From Macrolepiota albuminosa (taxonomy: Eukaryota > Basidiomycota > Agaricomycetes > Agaricales > Agaricaceae): a stretch of 64,000 nucleotides of DNA. The number at the start of each line of letters is the position of its first letter. Within the stretch, counting starts at the first letter, position 1. Location of the stretch: contig JAMWFC010000088.1 of NCBI GenBank assembly GCA_027475525.1, positions 570,757-634,756 of the forward strand. Reading direction: 5' to 3'. The notes under the pieces were generated by a model. It made no database searches, had not been told where the DNA came from, and saw only the letters and a list, made by a program, of their open reading frames with translations. Position numbers and translations under genes: made by a program. Shown here one piece after another: positions 47,277 to 57,099 of the stretch.

Positions 47277-47981
47277 TTACCGCCTGCTGGAACACCCTCA
47301 CGAGGTCAGCATGTGGGGACCTTCTTGGCCAAGAAGGCCGATTTGGACCGTGACCGCAACATGCGGTTTTCGACAAATGAGCATGAAAAGAATAACGTGG
47401 TTCAGATGAAGAAGGTGACTCTTCGGCGAGCAGAGGGCACTTTGCAGCGCCCTACACTGAAATGGGCAGACAAGGAGTGTCTGGTCTCGTATGTGGACAT
47501 AGAGGGCCACAAGGCATGGACCTTGTGGGACTCTGGGAGTACTACGTCGGGCATAACATCCCAGTTCGCCCATGTGTACGGAATATCCGTGCAGGAGTTG
47601 GATATGCCATTGGCGTTACAGCTGGGCACCGTAGGGAGCCGAGCCATGGTGCAGTATGGTACGAATGTGACTGTCCACACACCGGGCTCACGTAGCCGGG
47701 AATACATGGATGTAGCGAACTTCAATCGCTATGATATGATACTGGGAACGCCATTCATGCGGCGTAACAAAGTCATATTAGACTTTTCAGACAAGCACCA
47801 TCGGAAGGCAAGACAACGGGAGGACTCAGTGGATGTATGCCCACCTATGTCCTCACGAGTCAAGGTGGATGACTTGAGAGACAGCATCCGAGAGGTGGAA
47901 GCCTCATGTGAGGGGGACACACGGTCCCTATGGGAATGACCAGCACCCCTTCCGGAGTACGACTGGGCATACGACCCTCGA
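47277..47981 (+). pseudogene. Gypsy C protease region
   Basis: LWDSGSTTSG (about 47520) and MILGTPFMRR (about 47740) mark a retropepsin-like fold with intact DSG. The segment aligns with 37900-38290 of gypsy B. TGA at 47937 ends this stretch; the frame carries on into RT. Confidence 0.85.
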
Positions 47982-49832
47982 ATGCCGCAGGAGTGGAACA
48001 AGCTGGTGGCAGCCACGTGTGCGCAAAATGTGCACCAGAGACGGATAACCGTCAAACCAGCGTATTGCCAGCCAGCCTCGGATGAGGTCTCAGTAGCATA
48101 CTCACTGGTGCGTGAGGGGAACACCCTCATGGCTTCTAAGGCAGCGGCAGCAGGTTCTCTGCTGAGACTACATATACCCAATGACAGTGTCAATTGGGTC
48201 CTTGCAATGCGCGAGCAATATGCACCACCGCCTCGGCTACCCTCAGAGACGGTGGAAGTGCTTCACCCGGTGCGTATGAAGGGGAAGCAGAAGGCGACAA
48301 GCCTTCGTGAGGAAGATATACCTCGGTTGCGTCAGCAATGGCAAGAAGAATTTGCTGACATGGTCAACGGGACCAAGGAGGAGCTCCCGCCATGGCGGGA
48401 GGTGAACCATGAGATTAATCTCATAGACGAGAACAAGCAATATAAGTACCACTTGCCGCGCTGTCCGCACGCCCTCCAGGAGCAACTACGCGATAAAACT
48501 AATCGCTATTTGAATGCTCAATGGTGGTCCCCATGCACCACTGCTCAAGCTGCACCATTATTGTGCATCCCAAAGAAGGATGGATCCCTTCAAACAGCTC
48601 TTGATGCGCATCAGCGCAATGACAACACTATAAAGGATGTAACTCCTTTACCAGATCAGGAGGTGATCCGGGAAGACGTGGCTCAGGTGAAGTATTGCTC
48701 GAAGATTGACCTTACTGATGCTTACGAGCAGGTGCGCATTCGCACCAAAGACATACCCAAGACCGTATTTGCATCGATCATGGGCATGTTCATGAGCAAC
48801 ATAATGCAAATTGGAGACTGTAATGCTCCTGCAACCTTCCAGAGGCTAATGACCTCTATTTTTCGAGATGTGATAGGACGGTTTATGCACGTCTACTTAG
48901 ATGATATATTCATCTACTCAGATTCGATGGAGGAGCATGAGCAGCACCTCAGAGTCGTATTTGAATGACTGCACAAGTACAAGCTGTACTTGAAGTGGAA
49001 GAAATGTGAGCTTTACGCTCAGAGTATAGACTGCCTAGGGCATGTCATAGATGAGCAGGGTATCCACCCCGATCAGGACAAGCTTGATCGCATTCGGGAG
49101 TGGCAAACGCCCTGAAACTACAATGACATCCAACGGTTTGTTGGTCTTGTCAACTACATATCGAGCTTCTTGCCCGATGTCACAGCCTATACTGGGCCAC
49201 TTATGGCCATGACGCAGAACGGGTCACCGTTCAATTGGAGGCCGTTGCACCAGCAGTGCTTTGAAATGGTCAAACGGATCTGTATGAAGACTCCAGTGAT
49301 TCGACCAATTGACCCTAGACGGGACAAGCCGATATGGCTCATTTGTGACGCGTCCAAGACTGGTGTCGGAGTCATGTATGGTCAGGGAAGCAGCTGGCAG
49401 ACGTGCCGCCCAGCAGGGTTCATGTCAAAGAAGTTCACGACGGCCCAGCAAAACTATGCAGTGCACGAGCTGGAGACTCTCGCCATACTTGAAGCCCTCC
49501 TCAAGTAGGAGGACAAGCTGATGGGATACCCTATCCACATCATAACGGACCACAAGGCCCTTGAGTTCTTCAAAACTCAGGTGAACTTGTCACCGCATCA
49601 GCGGCGTTGGATAGACTACATGTTGAGATATCAGTTTGACATCACCTATGTTAAAGGTGAACTCAACAAAGTGGCAGACTGCTTGTCACGCTACTTTGAG
49701 AGTGATGTAGTGGGGGAGGCTCACGAGCCTCATGAGTATGTGCAGGCAGACTGCCGCATAGACCCAGATGAAGAGGATTTACCTCTCTACCGATACCAGG
49801 AGCTCAGGGAGCATGTCCTGGAAGTACGCGCT
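47982..49832 (+). pseudogene. Gypsy C reverse transcriptase and RNase H
   Basis: RT motifs: LLCIPKKDGSLQTALDA, SKIDLTDAYEQVRI, GDCNAPATFQRLM, and YLDD at 48894-48905 with both Asp present. RNase H: LICDASKTGVGVMYG, HELETLAILEALLK, ITDHKALEF. Stops are TGA 48966 (gypsy B has CGA there), TGA 49113, and TAG 49506 (gypsy B has TGG). Alignment with gypsy B stops after LEVRA near 49832, so integrase is absent. Confidence 0.9.
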
Positions 49833-49941
49833 GGCCCTCCCAGGCCTGTGCAGGGCACCAGTGGACATCTGCAGAGGCTTATGCAGGTCTACAGGGGCTG
49901 GTTGAACCAAAGAAAAAGGAATGTTGTCTTGCCCATTGTAT

Positions 49942-50021
49942 GCCTGTGGGGAGGAATCAAACACCTGGCCTTGAGCAGGCCTCCAGCAATGGAACACACA
50001 TTTAACCATTGCACCACAGGT
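49942..50021 (-). repeat. tRNA-like module 1 (SINE-like)
   Basis: On the minus strand, ends CCTGTGG and CCACAGG form a perfect 7-bp acceptor-like stem. A-box-like TGGTGCAATGGTTAAA and B-box-like TTTGATTCC follow in the right order. The anticodon arm is not convincing, so this is a tRNA-derived repeat, not a tRNA gene. Confidence 0.55.
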
Positions 50022-50183
50022 CCGTTACTAATGGATAGAGTCAAAGGTCAGATAACACAATGAACAGATGCCCACCTACATCTCTGCAGGTCCCCGTATG
50101 GATATTTTGAGGTGGAAGGGGAGTGGCATACCTTCCAAAAGAGATTTCATGGCTTGAAAGAGGCATTGGCATCATCTGCCATC

Positions 50184-50356
50184 AGCTGGCATCTGTCGGA
50201 ATTTGTCGGCAGCCGTCATGACCTGCTGGCATCCATTGGCATCTGTCCCCATCTGTTGGACATCTGTTGGCATCTGCTGGGTATCTGCTGGTATTTGTCA
50301 GCATCCATGGGAATCTATTGGCAACCCCCAGCATTGTCTAGCATCGCCTGGCATTA
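50184..50356. repeat. Degenerate short tandem repeat (ggcatctg-type)
   Basis: About a dozen variants of catctgttgg/catctgctgg follow each other. The next 280 bp (50357-50640) are G/A-rich on the plus strand and hold no gene. Confidence 0.7.
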
Positions 50357-50670
50357 GAGTGGGAGAGAAGGAAAGGGGGTGCATGGGCATCCGCCACATG
50401 AGATGGCATCTTGGAGAGCATGGGGGGTGGCAAAAGAGGGATGGGGGAAGAGAAGGAGCGTGGGTGACATTAGGTCAGAGAGGAGGAGGGAAGGGGGGTG
50501 CATGTGGCATATGGGGGTGGCATGTGAGGTAGTGTGAGGAGTGGAGAGGATGGCACTGGGGAGAAAGAGGGGGAAGGGTGAAAGAGGGTGCATGAGTGTC
50601 CACTGTCTGCTGGCATGCCAGCAGGCAGTAGTGGATGTCGGCATGTGAGCCAGCTGACATCAGTGGTGCA

Positions 50671-50757
50671 ACCAGTCCCAGTTGTTCAGTGGAATATTTG
50701 TTAATTAATATTCAATATTGTGTATAGCAGCAGGTTCTACTACTCCACCTTAATGGG
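50671..50757 (+). repeat. tRNA-like module 2
   Basis: gttgttcagtggaat (A-box-like) and aggttctactactcc (B-box-like) are present; the acceptor ends are decayed. Confidence 0.4.
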
Positions 50758-50848
50758 GTCTAATAGTGACAATGGAATATTGATAGGTTGATATTTCATA
50801 TTTTTGCACATGAGGCAAGTTTGACTCCTGCTAGTGACAAATATTTTA
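50757..50848 (+). repeat. tRNA-like module 3
   Basis: It has agtgacaatggaatatt and caagtttgactcctgctagtg, the same order and 3' end as modules 6 and 7. Confidence 0.45.
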
Positions 50849-51091
50849 ATAGGGCCTGTAAGCCCTAATAAAATATTTGTTCATTCAAAACTCTAGAAAT
50901 TACTGAAGTGGGTATAGGATGGAGGAATTTGCGCATATGATGATTTCAGTACACATGACACTAATGTGCATTGGAATGACCAGATGTGCAAAGTTGTCCA
51001 TCTTATGCCACTGCAGAAATCTCTGGAGTTTTGGAATGGATCAAATTCATGATGCTAGCGGACATCAGCGGCCTGCTGCTATTATATAATG

Positions 51092-51171
51092 TGCACTAGT
51101 GGGAGTTGAATCTGCCTCTTATGCACAATATAAAATATGAATATATCAATATTCCATTTGACCACAGGTGC
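51092..51171 (-). repeat. tRNA-like module 4
   Basis: Minus strand: cacctgtggtcaaatggaat (A-box side) and gattcaactcccactagtgc (B-box side), about 80 bp. Confidence 0.5.
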
Positions 51172-51506
51172 TTACCAAAAGTCAGTACAGTGTACATATA
51201 GTGCAAAAATGCAGCAGTATAAAAAGACACCATAAAATTACAATCTTATTTTGTTTATTATACTGTGTAGTAAATAACAATTAATTCAAAACTCTAGAAA
51301 TTACTGAAGCAGATATAGGATGGAGGAATTTGCACATGTGATCATTCCAGTGCATGCGACAAGCAATGTCAACTTGTCCCATGCAGTAGAATGAACAGAT
51401 GCGCAAAGTTGTCCATCTTATGCCACTGCAGAAATCTCTGGAGTTTTGGAACGGATCAAAGACATAATGCTAGCGGACATCAGCAGCCTGCTGCTATTAT
51501 ATAATG

Positions 51507-51586
51507 TGCACTAGCAGGAGTCAAACCCGCTTCTTGCGCACAATATGAAATATCAATGTATCAATATTCCATTGTACCACAGGTGC
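51507..51586 (-). repeat. tRNA-like module 5
   Basis: Minus strand: cacctgtggtacaatggaat and gggtttgactcctgctagtg; same length as module 4. Confidence 0.5.
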
Positions 51587-51789
51587 TTACTACAAGTCAG
51601 TATTGTACAGAATTTGAATAGATAGTGTTATCAATTTTTACTTGTAGTAAATTGACAGGGAGTGAAAGGAGTCTGCTGAAGTGGTATCCTGTACATGGAC
51701 GGATCCAAGAATTTACCACAACTGGTTCATCTGTATTGAATTGACAATATTAAACTGATATTTATTTACATCATAGCATTGTCCAGTAA

Positions 51790-51868
51790 GCATCTATGAT
51801 GTAGTGGAATATTCTCAATTGATATTCCTTGTATCTTGCAGTAGGTGGGTTCAACTCCCACTAGTGCA
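51790..51868 (+). repeat. tRNA-like module 6
   Basis: 79 bp from gcatctatgatgtagtggaa to ggttcaactcccactagtgc. The B-box is near perfect. The flanks also repeat around module 7. Confidence 0.6.
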
Positions 51869-51949
51869 TTGACATCAAACTGTCGAGATTTTTGACCACA
51901 CACAGAATATTAGACTGATATACATTTACACTATAGCAGTATACAATAA

Positions 51950-52028
51950 GCATTGGTGGTCTAGTGGAATATTATCCGTTGGTATCCATTGTGTCTTGCA
52001 GTAGGTGGGTTTGACTCCCACTAGTGCA
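51950..52028 (+). repeat. tRNA-like module 7
   Basis: 79 bp starting gcattggtggtctagtggaa, like a tRNA-Gly 5' half. GCATTGG can pair with CTAGTGC at the 3' end over seven positions with wobble. The T-arm gtggg/cccac is a perfect 5-bp stem. The middle lacks a normal anticodon arm. Confidence 0.6.
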
Positions 52029-52271
52029 GTAATATCAAACTGTCTGGAAGCTTAGCTAATTGTTATTTACTAAACTGTAAGATAAAGAAAGTAAGGTTTG
52101 TCAAGCAATAAATCAAACTTCTTTTGTAATTTAAACAGGGTCACATGATATCTATTTTCAGAACTAGCTTTGTGTAAAGTTCTCGTTCATTTCTTTAATC
52201 CTTCATCTGCCATGTTTAATCAAGAACTCTACCAACGGATCATTAATGTAAATGTTTAAGTATTGTACCTT

Positions 52272-52534
52272 GCTCGCAGAGGAGACCTGTGTCAACTCAA
52301 AGGACAGCTGAATGACCTGGTAAGATGCAAGCACTCCTGCCTACTAGACATGCACTAATAGTCATCCCATAGGTTGACATGTGGCTGACGATCAGCCAGG
52401 TCCAGGGTGACAAGAAACTCCTTCTTGATGCCAGGAAAAGTTTTATCAATGAAGTTATCCCACTACTCCAGAGCACACTTTCTGACAAGGATATGACCAG
52501 GCAGTTGAAGGACACTGTGAAGAAATGGTCCTAG
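52272..52534 (+). pseudogene. Spliced fragment of an unknown protein
   Basis: Two open segments, RGDLCQLKGQLNDL and VDMWLTISQVQGDKKLLL..., join in frame across a 51-nt intron at 52321-52371 (GTAAGA...CATAG). The second ends at TAG 52532 after QLKDTVKKWS. An upstream ATG (MFNQELYQRIIN, 52214) is tempting but does not join in phase. No domain recognised. It precedes the zinc-cluster frame on the same strand. Confidence 0.4.
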
Positions 52535-52657
52535 AGGAGCAGAAGGGGGGAAGAACCAAGTGGGGGCAAAGAGTGACCTGATCCGTTGACCGAGGCCAGT
52601 CCATCAACGGCACTGGCATGAGAAGACCGGATAGGTCATAGGCCAGCAGTAGAAGAT

Positions 52658-53657
52658 TTGTCTAGTCCGTCACCAATTTCAAAGAAGAGAAAACGACCGA
52701 GTCCTCCAGCAGCAGGAGTTTCATCTGGTCTGTCACCAATCTCCAAGAAGCAAAAACGGGTGAGTTACATTGGTAACTGTCCACCTCCTGGTAGCCATCC
52801 AATACTGGAGGAGCAGGAGGACAAGAATGAGGATGAGGATGAAGAGGAAGAGGAAAAACAAGAGGGCATGGTACCAAAGGGAAAAATTACCGGAGAGATG
52901 CTGTTGGGCAGGTATCTGAGAATAGCACCTCATCGCAAGAGTCAGCACATCAACCCCCCTTGTCAATATTGCGCAAGTAAGCGGCTACAGTGTGTCAGGA
53001 CAAAGGGCAGCACCACATGCAATCTCTGCCAGCTCATTCGCAAACAAACATGCAGCCTGACAATTGTCAAGAAAACTGTCAAGCCCAACAACAAGGGCAA
53101 GGGGAAAAAACCACTGAGAAAGAAGTCAGTGAGGATTATTGAGAGTGATGATAGTATGAAACTCTTTTTCTGCTCAAATAGCTAACCAATAGTTAGCAAA
53201 TGAACCAGCCAGTCCAATTGCGGAACCATCAAAACCATCCGTCCATCTATCCCAACCATTGAACTCCAACCATTGAACTCCAACCACCTAGCAGATCCTC
53301 TTCCGGTTAAGAGAAAGGGCAAGGAGTGGGCAATGGAGTCTAGTTGTGGCTGGTGTGATGGCAGAGGTAGAGAGCTGTTTGGACAGGATAGAGCATGGGT
53401 TCCAGGAAGCATTGTGGAATGTTGGGGAGCAGGTGCGGGATGGGTTTGTCATAGCTGAGGAGAGCTGGTTACTGCGTATCGAGGACTTCTTCCGTCGCTA
53501 CCAGACTTAAGTCAACATGCTCAGTGGCCACATAGAAACCCGGCAAACAAATGTTTCTCTTGCAGGTCAGATACTTGAAGACCATGCCAGATGGATCCAT
53601 TAGATGAAAGAGCAGATCCACAATATTTGGGGTGTGGTTGACACTTTGCAGAATTAA
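52658..53657 (+). pseudogene. Zn2Cys6-like protein with helical C-terminus, decayed
   Basis: There is no ATG at the open start; the frame begins SPSPISKKRKRPSPPA with two similar nuclear-signal-like blocks (SKKRKR, SKKQKR). An acidic stretch follows (52818-52860), then Cys spacing C-x2-C-x6-C-x8-C-x2-C-x7-C (52961-53053), which fits the fungal Zn2Cys6 pattern, and a Lys-rich tail to TAG/TAA near 53183. A second piece in another frame (about 53370-53657; EHGFQEALWNVGEQVRDGF) has internal TAA and TAG and looks like a helical C-terminal part. The layout resembles the antisense gene in gypsy A. A DNA-binding role is inference. Confidence 0.5.
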
Positions 53658-54757
53658 CTTCACATCTCCACTCATCCCTCTAGTCTGTCAGCTCAGGATG
53701 ATATGGCAGTGCATTCAACAGGGCACAGTGGACTTGGACTCATTGTTGAAGAGGAAAAAATCACTCCTGACCCTACTGCTGACATATCTGTTTCCACTAG
53801 TGACACCTCTGCCCTCGCCACTGATATAGTACTTGGTAGAAGTATTACTTGATAGTTCTGGGGCTTGCTAGTGTAGAATATGACCTCAAATTCACACTGA
53901 ATTTGACAACAAAAGGGATAATTATTATTTTGAATGTGTTTAATAATTTTGCAAAACACCGAGGTTTTGAGGAATTATAATATTGAATGAGAATAATAAT
54001 ATTCCCACAAGTTGAGGTTTCTTAACAAACTCCAGCCTAAGCGATTCACTCCCTGGGAATCACCGAGCCTTTGCCTATCAATTGCCTGTCTATTCTCTAC
54101 TAAACTTGGGCTATTTATACTGTTTTTCTGGTGCACAGACCACTATCTACATATGACTCTTTGTCAGAAACTCTCCAACTTCCAGAACGTATTTGATAGT
54201 CCAATTTCTCTTTTGAGAGGCCTGTTTCAGTGCCACCTATTCCACCATTCAACTTCTTGTTCCGCCATTCTTCCAGATATTTCTGATTGCCACTTCTCTA
54301 TTTGCTTGAGCTCCATTTAGCACAATTTCATTCATAGATCCTTCTTTCCTCTTTTAGCATTTCCCTGCATCCCCTACTTCTTTCCTTTTCCCCTCCTGGT
54401 TGTCAAATTGAACATTGACTGATTTGATGATAAAATTGAGAAACTATAATATTGAGTGACAATAATAATTTCCCAATTTCATCCTATTCCGTCCATTGCC
54501 AGCTTCCATGCTTTTTCTCTCCATGACAGTGGTTAGACTATTGTTGAGCTAATAGTTTGAGCCAGTCCCTGCCTGTTGTTCTGTACTTTTCTGTGTATTT
54601 GTTGGGATGTTTTTGGAAATAGATACTACCAGGAGGCTTACAGTTTTCAGCCTATAGTTAAATGTTTATTTTGACTTCTGGTGCATGTTTTATCCCTGAC
54701 TGCTGGTACAGCATTGTATCACTGACCAATCCCATCATGCCATTGACTTATCTGCTC
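53658..54757. other. A/T-rich region without a recognised gene
   Basis: A segment taatattgaatgagaataat (53980s) recurs as taatattgagtgacaataat (54440s). The small plus frame 54012-54320 shows no domain. Nothing else is seen. Confidence 0.5.
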
Positions 54758-56824
54758 TCACTGTTGCTCCATTCTCGCTTCAACAAACATCCTTAGGGAC
54801 ATCTCCTGCACAAACATCTCTATCATCCCCTCAACCATCTTCCGTCCTTCTGCCAGTCTCTGCTGAGGACCCTCTCCCTGGCCTAAGGGGATGGGCTCGC
54901 AGCAACTTCTAAAGTAGTCAGCTGCCAATGCAATAGACCCAATCATCCAGTTGGCTTACTAAAAGATGGAAGGCAACAGAAGAGAAGTGAAGGATGGACA
55001 ATTACAATATTTTTTTTTTTTGCTATGACAGACAATTGGTTAGGCAATGCCTTGCACTTCTTTTGGTTTTGTAATGCCAGCCTTCCATCACCTTCAAATT
55101 GGTCATTGTCCTCATCTTGAAGAATGTCAAGCACCCTTCTTGACACTCTATATCTAGGAGAACCATCACTAGAGCCATTAATTGGAGGGTCTGGATGGCT
55201 CCATCCTTTTTGTTGTAAGAGGTGGATGGTAGTGGCATCTACCACTGCTGTATCATCACCACATTTGTCATGAACAGATTTGTCATAAGCAGACTTGTCA
55301 TGAGCGGAAGCTGATACACTTGGTCAGGATTTGTTGTGAACTGTGGATCTGTTGTGGCGCTGAGGCTGTGGAGTGTGCGGTGAGCACAAGACAGGGGGTT
55401 TCTCCTGTAAGTCAGGCAGTGGTGTATATGGTATGCTAGGTGACAGGGGAAGTGTAGGCCCCAGTTGCCACTCCAAGTTGGCTGCAGATCTGCCATCAGC
55501 GGCCCCATTATTAGTGATGGTCCTACTGTTGCCATCAACTACCGCTGATGGTGTTGGCCTCTGTTTCTGATTTTTCCCTCCATTTTTGCATGTAGTCTTA
55601 CGTGCTGCTGCTGCTGCTGCATTTTTTTTACGATCAGCTTGGGTGCCATACTTAAAAGCTACTGGCTGCTTATGACGGTTGAGATAAACCATCCAGCAGA
55701 AGGTGTCACTGGATCCATACTGTCCTTGACGGTCTCTCCAGAAGTTCAGCAGATGCAATAGCTCAGGCCGCAGCAGAAGGTGTCACTGGATCCATACTGT
55801 CCTTGACGGTCTCTCCAGAAGTTCAGCAGATGCAATAGCTCAGGCCGACCAAGATTATGGGAATCTTGGAATATCAGACCCTCTGAAAGATACCTTGAAT
55901 ATATGAATTGCTGATCATTGGTCCTCACTGCCTTGTAAGGAGCAGATTCATACTGGTAACCAGATGCAATTTCTGATGGAGTGATCAGATGATGAGCAAA
56001 GGTGGAGAAAACTAGGATTCACTGTAATGAGTATTTAGATAGTCCCAGACAAGCATTTCCAATTCTGCCCGAGTTTGAAATATATTTGGTCCTGGATCTG
56101 CTGGTAATATTGGGAATCCATCCCTATCCAGATCAAGGATGAGGTCATGGCGTGTAAGGATAGGAGGAGTCAAATCATGGGGTGATTGCATGTTGGACGG
56201 CATGTCTCTACCAAGAAGAGCAGACATGTAATCCATCATCTTCTTGTTGAGGTCACTAACAAGGTCAGGAAAGGAGTCTTGGAAGGTTGGTCAGTTAGCA
56301 TGGGTCAAGTATGACATATTGTCATGACTATAATTGGTGTCAAAATTGTTTAAAGAATGATGGCACCACATACATTCTAATAGTCATGCCTTCATCTGCA
56401 CATCACCCAACAACAGTCCAACTCAACATGCCCATCTCTCTAAATTAAAGCACATCTGCATCGTCCACACACTTCAAACTGTCCTTTCTAGCCTTCCTGT
56501 AGAGACAATGATTAGAAAGCGGAATCAAGCAGACAGATGTACAACAAATAGAGGATGGATGAGGAATGGATGGAGTATCAACTTGCACTGAATTTCTGGC
56601 GGATTTCCTTTTTCACTCCATTCTGCCACCATCTTCTGTAAACAACTTTCCTCCTGCGGTATGAGTTGATGCATAACATTTTTGACAGCCACATTATATT
56701 GTGCAAATGCATCCAATCCCGAGGTGTTGTGATCCTTACCCCTCAACAAGTTCTGGATCTCCTTGTTTATTTTCTTTGCCATTGTCTGCCAGACAACATC
56801 TCGCAGTGAAGTTTTCAGGAGCAC
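54758..56824 (-). pseudogene. Unknown fungal protein, multi-exon, decayed
   Basis: Minus-strand pieces in order: ...GLDAFAQYNVAVKNVMHQL...KMVAEWSEKGNPPEIQ (56824 to about 56575); DLNKKMMDYMSALLGRDM...RAELEMLVWDYLNTHY (about 56260-56023); APYKAVRTNDQQFIYSRYL...LLHLLNFWRDRQGQYG (55972 to about 55700), with a basic/Ala-rich tail further down. A GT-AG intron at 56022-55973 (50 nt) joins the second and third in phase. A 77-bp duplication (55694) breaks the third. The order resembles an uncharacterised agaricomycete family I recall only vaguely; no function can be given. Later exons down to 54758 are guesses. Confidence 0.45.
55694..55847. repeat. 77-bp tandem duplication 17
   Basis: Copies start at 55694 and 55771, in the unknown minus-strand gene. 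All 77 bases agree. Confidence 0.95.
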
Positions 56825-57099
56825 CTTTGGATTTTTATGCTGATAATAAGGGCACCAGCAATTCTTGATATACTGGACAACCTTTTATTCAAGAAATTGA
56901 TGTCAAGTTCTTCGCAATGAGTTGCTGTACCTACTTTGATTCTCTTTGCCTACTCTTCCCCTGTCTTTGGCTCTGTCCCCTTAGTGGCCTAGTAGTTGAA
57001 GATGTCTGTTAGGATTTTATCCTTCAAGATAGCAGTCTGAGCTTGAGGAGTAGTTGAGGAGTGGTAGAGTTCCTTCTATTGAGCCATTGTTGTCACCTT

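Larger units (their letters stand above)
33396..49832 (+). mobile_element. Ty3/gypsy element C, interrupted by gypsy B and lacking integrase
   Basis: It has a 5' LTR at 33396-33631, a gag start at 33724-34776, then gypsy B, then the rest of gag, protease, RT and RNase H to about 49832. With gypsy B and one gtaac removed, its frame is continuous (11,238 bp is a multiple of three). Homology to gypsy B stops in the RNase H tail, so integrase, third frame and 3' LTR are missing. Nine premature stops (eight TGA, one TAG) and one 77-bp duplication, but no other frameshift, were found. Confidence 0.9.
50883..51590. repeat. Direct repeat pair, about 300 bp each
   Basis: Units at about 50883-51175 and 51287-51590 share long blocks (ttcaaaactctagaaattac, gttgtccatcttatgccact, gctgctattatataatgtgc). 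Each ends with an inverted tRNA-like module (4 and 5). This looks like one short interspersed element present twice. Confidence 0.65.

Noticed and set aside
33724..49508. UGA read as an amino acid in gypsy B and C
   Set aside because: The many in-frame TGA codons face Arg codons (CGA, CGG) in sister copies, not Trp, and gypsy C also has a TAG. CpG deamination explains them.
50757..52028. Functional tRNA genes
   Set aside because: A- and B-boxes and end pairing are present, but no normal anticodon arm can be drawn.
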